A stretch of DNA of 18,051 nucleotides, taken from contig CAJVPP010001752.1 of the NCBI GenBank assembly GCA_910592005.1, positions 1 through 18,051 on the forward strand, written 5' to 3'. Under the pieces are notes generated by a model, which had not been told where the DNA came from, did no database searches, and was given only the letters and a program-made list of their open reading frames with translations. The position numbers and the translations under genes are program-made. The stretch is from Funneliformis mosseae. Lineage: Eukaryota > Glomeromycota > Glomeromycetes > Glomerales > Glomeraceae. This document shows positions 8,485 through 17,144 of this stretch, in pieces (position 1 is the stretch's first letter; the number at the start of each line of letters is the position of its first letter).

Positions 8485-9554
8485 TTATTTAATATTAAAT
8501 AATTTTGCTTTTGCAACTTTTTCTACCACACGGTAAGTCAAACTAACTCTTGTGACCCTTTCCAAAATTACATCTTTATCAATATCATTCGACAAATTCA
8601 TTAGATTTTTCTCGTGTAAGTTATCAGAGTTTCTTTCTTCGATTCCGTGTAGGTAAGTTGTGTATAAAGCATCTTGAAGCACCAATAGACTAATATATCA
8701 TGTTGATTTTAAAACGATACACATAATTAAATTGAAATCTTTTGCAAAATTGTTGTAACGTACCTTCGCGGTTCAATAAGTAATGAAAAGTTTGGTATGG
8801 TGTTGTGCTCATTCTGTTCCACGTCAGAATCTTCGATGACGCGGTGCTTATAGAAATTAAGAATAGTATGTGATTTCATTGAGATCGTTGCCACTGTAGG
8901 ATAGTAAAATGGACCGTCCTCATGTGGCTTCAAATTTTAAGATATACAAATTACAATTCATGTTTCGGCACGATCATTATCATGAAACCACACTTCGCTC
9001 ACCATAATCCCTTGACCAGATTCGTACTCATTAATTAAGCAATGATTTGGTAATTTAAATTTTGAACAAGCCTCGAAAATTCCAAGTTGAGAGAATTTGC
9101 TAAAAGGGGAAGTTAGCCACGATGGAAGCGGTTCAAAAAGCATACCACGTTCCGTTGGTTTACCACCTATGCGATACGCAAGCATGAGAGATTAAAAATA
9201 CATGTATTAATAAAGGAACGTTACATAAGAGATTTTACCCCAATTTTGAAGTCTATATCGTTGACATCAAATTAAATTAGAAACCATCCTAAGAAAAGAT
9301 ACAAAAAATAAAAATAATAAAAAAAAAAAAGACAAAAACCTTCGATTTTTTAAAGTAACCCATCTTGATTTAGGGGCTGAATATACCTAAAAACAACATA
9401 AATATTCAATATAATAATATATTAACTAATCAAATTAACTTTAAGAAACCTTATCTAAAAGTTCTCGTTCTTCTTCCTTTGATATGAAATCTCTTATATA
9501 AAAGGCACTATTTGGAACATTATCCATTTTAAAATGATTTAGATTGGACTCCAT
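8485..9554 (-). CDS. ALKBH6: AlkB homologue 6, 2-oxoglutarate/Fe(II) dioxygenase, 6 exons
   Basis: AlkB-family enzymes hydroxylate N-alkyl groups on nucleic acids or proteins using Fe(II) and 2-oxoglutarate. ALKBH6 itself is poorly characterised. Exons read on the minus strand are 9554-9450, 9386-9340, 9252-9239, 9166-9003, 8927-8764 and 8689-8485, giving 232 residues (human has 238). Landmarks: YIRDFISKEEE (26-36 region), KNRRLQNWGGKP (about 47-59), INEYESGQGIM, then PHEDGPFYYPTVATIS, with H112 and D114 the iron-binding HxD. H179 in LHGI is the likely third ligand. TRVSLTYR (R212, R218) is the 2-oxoglutarate-binding end. The start at 9554 is preferred over the in-frame ATG at 9527 because residues LNHFKM align with the human N-terminus and an in-frame TAA lies upstream. 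Exon 3 is a 14-nt microexon required to keep the NRRLQNWGG motif in frame. No damage is seen. Confidence 0.92.
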
Positions 9555-10555
9555 TTCGGATCTTGGATTTGCTGAAAAATGTTAGCCAATGTAAATTTGT
9601 ATTCTTTTCTACTTTGAGAGAAACAAATGAGGTTGGTTCAAATGCAAGAAGAAATTTGACAGATTACACAAAGTCAACCAATTTTACGCCAAAAATGGTT
9701 TTTTCAGCCCGATAAATGTTCAGATTTAGCCTGAAACAAATATATTTCCCGGCAATTCCTTTTGATTTTTAGTCACATCATTTATTACCCAGTTGATTGG
9801 ATATCTTAACTAAATAAGTAATGACATAGAGATCGACGATTTTATATAATCAAAGATCTACGGACATAAATGTGTACTAAATTCGTAAATTTTTTTCTTT
9901 TAAAAAAAACGAGCTATTATCGCGAATGTATTTAAAATAAAATTTTTTTTATGTGATAAGTAAGAATTACAATAGATACCGAACCTTATTGTTGCCGTTT
10001 CACCAATCTATTCTACGATTTAAATCTGTGATAATTTTTTTTAATCGAATTAAGAATGATGCAATGGTATAACAAATTTGTATTTACACGAGTTTATCAG
10101 ATTGTATATCAATGATAAAAATGTAAATAAGTATGTATTCATGTAAAAAAAAGGGTTTGAGATCTCCTTATCAGGATTATAACAGGATCTTATCTTTTAT
10201 TTATTATTGTTATTATTATTATTGTTATCATTATTATTTTATTTATTTATTATCTTTATTATTGTTTTAAATAAATAAATAAAAAAAGACCAATAAAGGA
10301 TTTAACTTACATCACACAAGAAAATCTCAAGTTCCATTATATTAAGAACATTCCAAAAAATAATTTAATGATATCTAAAATTTCTAAAAATGATATATAT
10401 ACACAGTTCAGTATCTTGGTATGGTTTGAAATTTACGGGCTTTGAAGTATAACGTAATACAAACAATGACATTGTTGGATACACCACATATGACACGTGG
10501 TCGCGTGATTTTAGATGTTATTTTAATATTCACATAAGGAATCAATGACGAAATT
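9555..10555. other. Upstream region of ALKBH6 and intergenic DNA
   Basis: I see no gene. The part next to ALKBH6 (about 9555-9720) is less A+T-rich and probably 5' untranslated and promoter DNA for the minus-strand gene. TTA/TTTA microsatellites lie at about 10195-10270. A CACGTG E-box lies at 10494-10499 within ATATGACACGTGGTCGCGTG, a GC-richer island in A+T-rich surroundings. A short open frame there (10466-10537) has no supporting features. Confidence 0.4.
10494..10499. promoter_or_regulatory. CACGTG E-box palindrome
   Basis: A perfect CACGTG, the core site for fungal bHLH factors, is embedded in ACACGTGGTCGCGTGA. It lies about 57 nt past the putative stop of the minus-strand small gene at 10556 and about 940 nt upstream of the ALKBH6 start. 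A hexamer alone is weak evidence, and any function is inference. Confidence 0.2.
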
Positions 10556-10922
10556 TTATTTATCATCCGCATAAAACAGAAAAGCCCCGAATCTTTTGTT
10601 TTTTTTAAAATAAAGGAAAAAAGTTAACAACTACTTAAAATGTTAAGTCGATTACAAATTTCAGCATTTTTACCTGTTATATGATCCGAAAAGGAAAGAA
10701 TACGCCATAATGGAAATGCCAATGATGTTTGCTGTTAACCTATCGGGTTTCTTATCAGTAAATAGAAGTACATTTTAGAAATATTATGGGTGCGATGTGC
10801 AATGACATAACTTATACATCGTTATAAATTTGTTAAATGAATTAATCGCTTTTTTTTTCATTATGATTCTATTTTCTTGTTGCTCAGCCAACGATAAAGA
10901 AAATTTTTCGCGTTATCCGCAT
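10556..10922 (-). CDS. Putative tiny membrane protein, spliced, unknown family
   Basis: Two minus-strand segments look like real exons. One is 10750-10674, starting after a CTAAAAT...GATAAG acceptor and reading KPDRLTANIIGISI then MAYSFLFGSYN. The other, 10592-10556, starts after CAAAAG, reads FGAFLFYADDK and ends in TAA. They join in phase through a donor AG|GTAAAA at 10673 with an 81-nt intron. The joined peptide has a hydrophobic, probably membrane-spanning stretch. A possible first exon is 10922-10893 (MRITRKIFFI), with a TATATATAAA element about 20-30 nt upstream, but its donor (GTTGGC) is weak, so the N-terminus is unsure. The model would be 47 residues. I do not recognise the family. 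It could instead be the last exons of a larger gene. Confidence 0.33.
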
Positions 10923-10930
10923 GGTTCCGA

Positions 10931-10953
10931 ATATATTATATTTATATATAAAC
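10931..10953 (-). promoter_or_regulatory. TATA-like element upstream of the small minus-strand gene
   Basis: On the minus strand the text reads AGTTTATATATAAATATAATATA and ends about 9 nt before the putative ATG at 10922. It is a good TATA-like match, but A+T-rich DNA gives many such matches by chance. It could mark the promoter of the small gene or simply be leader sequence. Confidence 0.2.
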
Positions 10954-11224
10954 TGGCTAATTTCAACAGAATAACCAAACTACATAAAATTAGGGTATTT
11001 TTTTAAAAATAAAAAAATTAAGCGTCAAAAAAAAACGAGACCTTGGTTCTCTCGTTATTTAAAAGAAAAAAAAATGAAAAAAAAAAATACTTTTTGATCA
11101 TTTTCACCTTGAAGGATTTCTTGGTTGAACTAATAATATATTTGAGCCAAAAGGAAAAAAAAAAAAGATACTCTGTGCTTAGTGGAGAGAGCTTTTGAGG
11201 TATGCGGAAGCAATAAAATGCATT

Positions 11225-11560
11225 TCAATAATCTCCTAGCACAGTAGAGTTTTTTTTTCTGTTGTCATAAAAACGGCCAGTTTCCGAATCGAGTTGAAAG
11301 CGTCTAAATCTTTGCATACTATTGCCTTCTATCTTTATTATGCTGTCGTCTCCCACTTTGAAATTCTCCAAATAAAAAAGGCAAATTTTTTAATTTTATC
11401 AAAAAGGTAAATTTTTTTTTTTTCGTTTATAAGAACAATAAAAATAAAGTAGTATCAAAAAATAGCAAAGCATAAAAAGGTTGTTTAACAATTCCGAGCA
11501 TTCCGTGCCTGGTTGTTGGATGCATGAATGGGTTGTCTTTTTTGAAAGTTATGATATCAC
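11225..11560 (-). CDS. Putative C-terminal exons of an unidentified protein
   Basis: Two minus-strand segments have protein-like composition unlike the poly-K/F frames around them. Segment 11560-11490 follows an ATATTACAG acceptor and reads DIITFKKDNPFMHPTTRHG then MLGI. Segment 11365-11225 reads NFKVGDDSIIKIEGNSMQ, RFRRFQLDSETGRFYDN, RKKNSTVLGDY and ends in TGA at 11227-11225. Joining them through GTTAAA (11489) and the TTTGGAG acceptor (11366) keeps the phase. The alternation of charged and hydrophobic residues suggests a beta-rich domain. I do not recognise the family, and no convincing upstream exon or start codon was found to about 11,760. It may be a partial or short gene, or a decayed one. 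The GTTAAA donor is weak, and the first segment could also simply run on. Confidence 0.33.
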
Positions 11561-11569
11561 CTGTAATAT

Positions 11570-11796
11570 ATGGTTGATCATTTAAAAAAAGTTTAACGAG
11601 TCAGAATCAAGATCAACGTGTTTGAAAAAAAATTTTTTTTTTTCACAATGTATGACGAACAATTGGTACGGATAAAATAAAAATAATTTTATGCATCCAA
11701 ATTGTTAATTTTCTTTGTAGATTATTTATTATCCTCTCCAAAGGTATTTATTCGTGTAGATTTAGCTTTTTACCTTTTTTACTTTTCATTTTTCTA

Positions 11797-11831
<35 letters not shown>

Positions 11832-13020
11832 CCTCCAGAGAATTCTCTAACCGAAACCATATTTTATTCTCTCATTAACCACTAAAATATTGGGGTTTCG
11901 TCCTTTTTCGCAAGCAATATAACTGTCGTAAGTTAGAGAAGAGGAGAATTATCGTTCGCGCGTTAGAGAAACCTTCTAAGCCTTATTTGTTTTTATGTTG
12001 ATAATTTAATATGGTATACGATCTTCTTAATAAATGTTGATCTAATATCATTTGTTTGGTTTGTTTGTTTAGATAATAATGCATTCAGTCTAACTTGATC
12101 TTCTTTTTCTTAGAATTTTACATTCGTTTGCCTTGCTTTCTTTTAAAAAAAAAAGATTTCTTTCGAAGTTACGGATAATGCTTAATTGCTTAGTCATGAT
12201 TCTATTTATATTTTTCTTTATTGTTACCTTTCCATTTCTTTTATTTTATTTTATTTCTTTATGATTTCAAATTAAACATATTAATACTTCAAAATTGTTC
12301 CCCCTTTTTTGCCTTCGGCTACGACTTTTCTATGTCAATCATAGCTTGAAAACGAATCATCCCCACTATATCTTTTTCTTTTCGTGATATCCGACATTTA
12401 TCACTTTGATACACACATTATCGATGCGATGCGATTTATCATTCATCTATTCATCATCGTTCTTTCTTATTTTAATCATTACTCGTGCGTTACCTTTTTT
12501 TTTCATTTCGATATTTAGAAGTAAGTTTGTTATTTAATTTGAATCAATCAATCAATCAATTTTTTTTTTAAAAAAAAACAAATATATACAACTACTTATA
12601 ACTTCCGATCGATATTATTTAAACCATTTAGGAAATTTACGTCTCTATGTTGTTACTACACTTTTTTTTTCTATTTACATTTTTATATTTCGTCATACTT
12701 CTATAGAATTTGTCAACCTTTATCAAGATTATTAGCGATTATCAACCACTTTAATTATTCTTTCTTAAAGCTTTATTGCCAATTCATAATTGAATGCATT
12801 TTTTTAACAAAAAATGACTGCATAATATATTTTATTATTGAACCCCACAAAGTGCGGAAAAAAAATCAAAAAACTTGTTGACATTACAGATCTTTCTGTT
12901 TATAGTTAAAGGACATTAGGTAATATGAATATGTCATGCGCGATTGCTTTTATTTTAAATGTAGGTCATTAGGTAATTTCTTTCTAATTAACATGTTTAT
13001 GCATTCTTTTTTTTTTTTTT
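11570..13020. other. A+T-rich intergenic or untranslated DNA
   Basis: No gene can be supported. The segment contains a T24-A11 block (11797-11831), a GC-richer patch (about 11840-11985, including TTCGTCC and GTTCGCGCG), and an AATC microsatellite near 12541-12560. Two nearly identical words also occur: GGACATTAGGTAAT at 12911 and GGTCATTAGGTAAT at 12964. The patch at 11840-11985 could be a transcribed leader, because it contains a donor-like GTAAGT at about 11929, but no linked coding exon was found. Confidence 0.35.
11797..11831. repeat. T24-A11 homopolymer junction
   Basis: Twenty-four T directly followed by eleven A form a perfect short palindrome at the junction. Similar T-then-A blocks recur at 13554-13578 and 15242-15272. 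They may be hairpin-forming or nucleosome-excluding tracts, or relics of poly(A) insertions. Confidence 0.7.
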
Positions 13021-13030
13021 TTTTTGACAG

Positions 13031-13056
13031 GTTGATGACACATCAACTGTGAACAG
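13031..13056 (+). other. Isolated exon-like 26-mer flanked by strong splice signals
   Basis: A long T tract ends in GACAG (13026-13030), followed by 26 bases (GTTGATGACACATCAACTGTGAACAG) and then GTAAGG. This is a textbook acceptor, short exon and donor on the plus strand. It would encode VDDTSTVN plus two bases. A possible following acceptor is GCATAG at 13146, leading to a lysine-rich frame. No start codon, stop or partner exon could be tied to it, so it may be a non-coding exon, a decayed exon or chance. The 26-mer also contains an inverted pair, GTTGATG/CATCAAC. Confidence 0.25.
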
Positions 13057-13059
13057 GTA

Positions 13060-13648
13060 AGGAAATTTATTTACGTGGTTTTTATGTGATCATATTGTAA
13101 AGAACAGACAAATTTACAAATATGAATGGTTTTTTATTCTGCATAGGGTCAAAAAGAAAAAAACGCGCGAATTTTTTAGTGGGCCCTTTTTTTTTTGTGT
13201 TATATACAACAATGACTTATAATCTTTTTTTTTTTTTTTTTCGAAAAACTTGGGTTTCCAATCTTTTATTTTTCCGGCTTTTTTTTTATATATATATTCA
13301 TTTACTAAGCTTAGTTTAGTCTTTTTTAACGTCATTTTTTTTTATTTTTTGTGAGGTTTTTTTTTTTGGGACAGTCCGGTAATTATTTCATCATCTTGAG
13401 AACTATATCTCTTTTTATATATGGGAAAAATCAAGTACTTTCATTCATGTTCTTACTTGTTCTTAACTTTTTTCGATTTTTCGAAATTTTTTTCTTTTTA
13501 TTTTTTTTTTCACTGAAATTTTCTATCTAAAAAGAATATCTTTTTTCATTCCCTTTTTTTTTTTTAAAAAAAAAAAAAGAAAAAAAAAACAAAAAATATA
13601 TTTACAAAAAAAAAAAAGAACATTTGATAAGATAAAAATAGTGATTGA

Positions 13649-13680
<32 letters not shown>

Positions 13681-13830
13681 CATTAGTAGAAGTAGAAGGA
13701 AAAGAATAGATAATGAAAACATTCTCACCCTTTTCTTAATTTTTAAAAAAAAGATAAAAAAATAGGAAGGGGAAAAATTTTTTTAAAAAAAAAGAATAAA
13801 AGGTTTGAGAATTGTAAATGGTTATCTTTG

Positions 13831-13870
<40 letters not shown>

Positions 13871-14796
13871 ATCCGTTCTTTTTTTGAAATTTTTTTTACA
13901 TTACACATATATATTCGTAAAAAATATATATTGTATTAAACTCAAAAAAAATAAAGTAAAATAAGCTTAGTAATTGTCAATTTTTACAAAGGAAAAAAAG
14001 GAAGAAAAAAAAACGAAGGGGAGGGTATTATCATGAAATTTTGAATTTTTAATAATAATCTTGAATTTTTTTGAAACAGGTGAAATAATGAATGGTAATG
14101 AACTATGATTATATATATAATGTGAAAAATGAACTCGGAACTATTAACACGCGCAGAGAGTTATAAACAATACAATACGATTAGAGAAATGAAATATCTT
14201 AATTTTTCTATACCAAATCACGGTAAGAAAGAACTTAACGAAGTAAAAAAAAATAAACTTAAATAATTGACATATTTTGGGTTACTTAAAAGTATAAATC
14301 GTAAGGACGTAATGCAAGTAATTTTTTTTTTTAAAAAAAAAAACGGAAAAAATTTGAGAGCATAAACACAACACACAGGCGGGAGAGGAGAATTGGTTAT
14401 GTTATAAATAATCTTCGGTAAAAAAAAAGAATCATATGTGGGGGTAATAATGATATTAAAACAAAATTTTACCGAAAAAGGATGGAAGAAAAAAAAAGAA
14501 AATGAATTGAAAAATAAAATGAAGTAAAAAATTTTGATTGATAAGATTTTCATTAAATATTGGGTTCGTTCGTGATTGATTAATTCTTCCAAGTCGCATC
14601 CGTAAAACAATTAGCTTACTCTCCTCCCTATGATATGAATCGTAAAGAAAAAAGGGGAAAAAAAAAAAAATAAAATAAGAAAAAAAACCTACCAAAAATA
14701 AAAAAGAAAAGATATAATTTGAACTTAAAAATGAATCAATTTTTTTCTAATGAAAAAAAATTTTTTTTTTTTTGGTTCGTATACGCTAATTTAAAT
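13060..14796. other. Homopolymer-rich DNA downstream of the bZIP gene
   Basis: No gene is seen. There are many A and T runs, the largest A26 at 13650-13675 and T32 at 13833-13864. The portion nearest 14797 should include the 3' untranslated region of the minus-strand bZIP gene, and the part about 14100-14240 is slightly GC-richer. Open frames here translate to long F or K runs and are chance products of the homopolymers. Confidence 0.5.
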
Positions 14797-15241
14797 TCAC
14801 CCCACAACAGTACCACTACCATTAGCGGTAGATACAATATTTTGATTAATTTGCTGTGATGGTTGTGGCCAAATATTCATACCAATATTTTGCGGTAAAG
14901 CCGGACGTGATCTCGTTTTCAATAATTCACACAAGTCGTCGTATACTCGATCAGTATCTTCGTCATTGCTCGAGTATCCAGCTCTTCCGTTAGCGCTTTG
15001 TGAAGCACCATATGAACCACGGTTACGATCGGATGAAGTTGATGATGGTGGAGATGGACTATTGGAATTTTGATGACGATAATCAGGTCTGAAAAAAGGT
15101 TCAACAGTAGAATCTGTGTGTGGACCAGGTGGTAGGACAATTCCGGATCCTCTGGGTGAATTATCAGTAAGACTGGATCCAGGACGATTCATGACTAAGT
15201 ATATGCGAAAAAAACGAAAACTTGGTAAGTCCAGGCCCCTC

Positions 15242-15272
<31 letters not shown>

Positions 15273-17144
15273 GGAGGAAAAGAAAAAGGACGACGATGAC
15301 AAACCCTCTTTACGACCGGAATCCTTTCTAAGCCATGGTTCATCACCAAGACCTGCATTATCATCATCGTTTCGCGATGATGAATTATTATAATGAGGAT
15401 AGCCAGAATTTGAGCTAGCACCAGAATTTGTTCCATTATTTCTATTATCATCTTCAACGACTTCCTCGCCCTTTAACTTTGCATTCTCGTTCCGCAAAGT
15501 ACGGATGATCGCGGCCATTTCCGCCTTTTCTTTTTGTAATGTTTCCACCTGTTTCTTTGTGGCTTCCAATTCTTTTGCTTTTGCTTCTAAATCTTTAATG
15601 TATCTATCTTTACGTTGACGAAAAGCGCGTTGGGCGGCTCTATTTTGTGCAGCACGTTTAGAATTGGTCAAGCTCCTTGTGGCTGCTCTCCCTGAATTCG
15701 ACATATCATGAACATTTGAGACCGCTTGATTCTGCGGCGGTGGAAGTGTGGGAGCACCTGTTAAAGACTGACTTTGATGCCCGGAAAGGTTATGTTGAGA
15801 GTAGAGTGGTTGCTTTTGGATCTGTGTTGGTTTATTGTCTTCAAGACCAACAATGTTGTTATGCACTGATTCCATTTTACATAAGAGATAAAAAAAAAAG
15901 AAGGTAAAAGATGAGTATAAAACAGTCTAAGGAAATAATAATAAAAAAAAAAAAAAATGAAATGAATACGAGATAAAAAAAAAATAAGAATAATAAAAAT
16001 GAAACCAAAATAAACGAAAGGATTTATTATTAATTATTAATTTTCACTATCTTTTTTTCCCCCCTCTTAAAAAAGAGTTGATGATAATAATAATAATAAT
16101 AATAATTTAATAAATATAAATATAAATATAAATATTTTTATGTAATATATATATTTGATGGTCGTTGGAGGAAAAAAAAAATTGTAAACGAATTGATTAT
16201 ATAAGAAAAAAAAAGGGAGATCAAAAAAAAAAAAAACGAATTTTATATATAAATAATTGAAATGATTTTGATTCGAGTACGGAAATTAAAGTGAGATAAC
16301 ATTATCATTATAAAAATCTGTAGTCTCGGGTAACGACAACTTTTAGGGCAAGATGTACATGCTCGATGCGGAAGCAGCGGAGAAACGGCACAAATGATCA
16401 TGGTTTTTTTTTCCAAAATCAAATTTCTTTGTTAAGATGAAAATCAAAAAAAAATAAAAATAAAAATAATAAAGAAAAAAAAAAAATAAAATAAAAAAGA
16501 ATAATAAATAAATAAAATAAAAATATATACATATATACATATATATATGTTAATAAAAAAAAATAAAAAAAAAAATAAAAAAAAAAAAAACAACTCGACA
16601 ATTAAATGAAAATGAAAATGAAACCAACATTAAAAGTGACGAGTGCATACATGGATGTACATTAAATGATTTTTTTTTTTATTGTATTGATAACGGAAAA
16701 ATATGGATAAAAAGATAGGTGGTCAAAGCACAATATCACAAACAATGTTTTGAGTTGTAAAAAAAAGAATAATGAAAAGAAAATGGGAAATAAAAATGAT
16801 GATGATGATTGATAAAAAGAGGAGCAAATTCATTCAGACTTACTTGAACCATTTGAAGGTTGATATGGACTAAAAGAGGAAGGCAGCATTGAATTTTGAC
16901 CGAACCAAGGAGCGGACATATTTCCTTTCTGTATGGGTGGTTGGGCCATGGTTTGCGATTGCGGGTCAAGAACTGGGGGCTGTATTTGGTGATAATAAGG
17001 ACTCGTGGAATTTGAGTTGTTGATAGAAGGAGCGTATGCCGTCGTGGGCCTGCTATAAATGGATGTTGTCGAAAGAGGAACTAGAGGGGGTGTCAAATTT
17101 GTATGCGTGTACAATGAATTAAAAGCCATTGTTACAGAAGACAT
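14797..17144 (-). CDS. Pap1/AP-1-like bZIP transcription factor, 3 exons
   Basis: The reading on the minus strand is exon 1 17144-16844, exon 2 15865-15305 and exon 3 15194-14797, 419 residues. The family (Pap1/Yap1-like fungal bZIP) binds TTAC/GTAA-type sites as dimers, often in stress responses. Residues 1-100 are rich in S, P, Q and N, typical of an activation region. The basic region (about 169-188) holds NRAAQRAFRQRKD, the Pap1-type signature N-x-x-A-Q-x-x-F-R. A leucine zipper follows (L193, L200, V207, L210, M217, L224, L231), then an S/N/P-rich tail ending near DDLCELLKTRSRP. C376 is the only cysteine, so the paired cysteine-rich redox domains of Yap1 are missing. Intron 1 is unusually long (978 nt) against about 110 nt for intron 2. 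An in-frame ATG at 15875, just before the exon 2 acceptor, could start a 322-residue short form. Exact end of exon 2 uncertain (GTTTGT donor chosen over GTCGTA). Confidence 0.85.
15242..15272. repeat. T18-A13 block inside bZIP intron 2
   Basis: Eighteen T followed by thirteen A lie within the intron between 15304 and 15195. On the transcribed strand this is T13-A18, which could fold as an A-U hairpin between donor and acceptor and draw the splice sites together. That role is inference. Confidence 0.6.
15866..16843 (-). other. Long apparent intron 1 of the bZIP gene
   Basis: The interval has a strong donor (A|GTAAGT at 16843) and ends at AATCAG before 15865, with matching phase. It is filled with A/T homopolymers, ATA and AATATA microsatellites (about 16082-16138), and one GC-richer island at about 16322-16401. 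Alternatively it contains a second promoter and the 5' leader of a short transcript beginning at the ATG at 15875. No coding exon inside it can be supported firmly. Confidence 0.5.
16082..16138. repeat. ATA and AATATA microsatellites
   Basis: An (ATA)n tract is followed by four or more TATAAA-type hexamer units. This is a simple-sequence repeat within bZIP intron 1 and has no further visible role. Confidence 0.7.

Noticed and set aside
10466..10537. Short plus-strand frame MTLLDTPHMTRGRVIL
   Set aside because: Only 23 codons, without splice signals or conserved motif. The GC-richer text around the E-box explains the open frame.
13031..13100. Box C/D snoRNA starting with TTGATGA
   Set aside because: A C-box-like word is present, but no CTGA D box or terminal stem occurs at a suitable distance.
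13114..13335. Overlapping plus and minus frames with K or F runs
   Set aside because: Products of T and A homopolymers. The only protein-like phrase (SKRKKRANFLVGP) is short and has no supported partner exon.
14218..14695. Two minus-strand frames with many F residues
   Set aside because: Homopolymer translation in the expected 3' flank of the bZIP gene, with no domain features.
15116..15457. Frames on both strands overlapping the bZIP exons
   Set aside because: Shadows in other frames of exons 2 and 3. The Pap1-type basic region and zipper fix the real frame.
16343..16601. Two minus-strand frames rich in Y and F
   Set aside because: Low-complexity translation of A-rich intron sequence. Only the GC-richer end was kept, as a finding.
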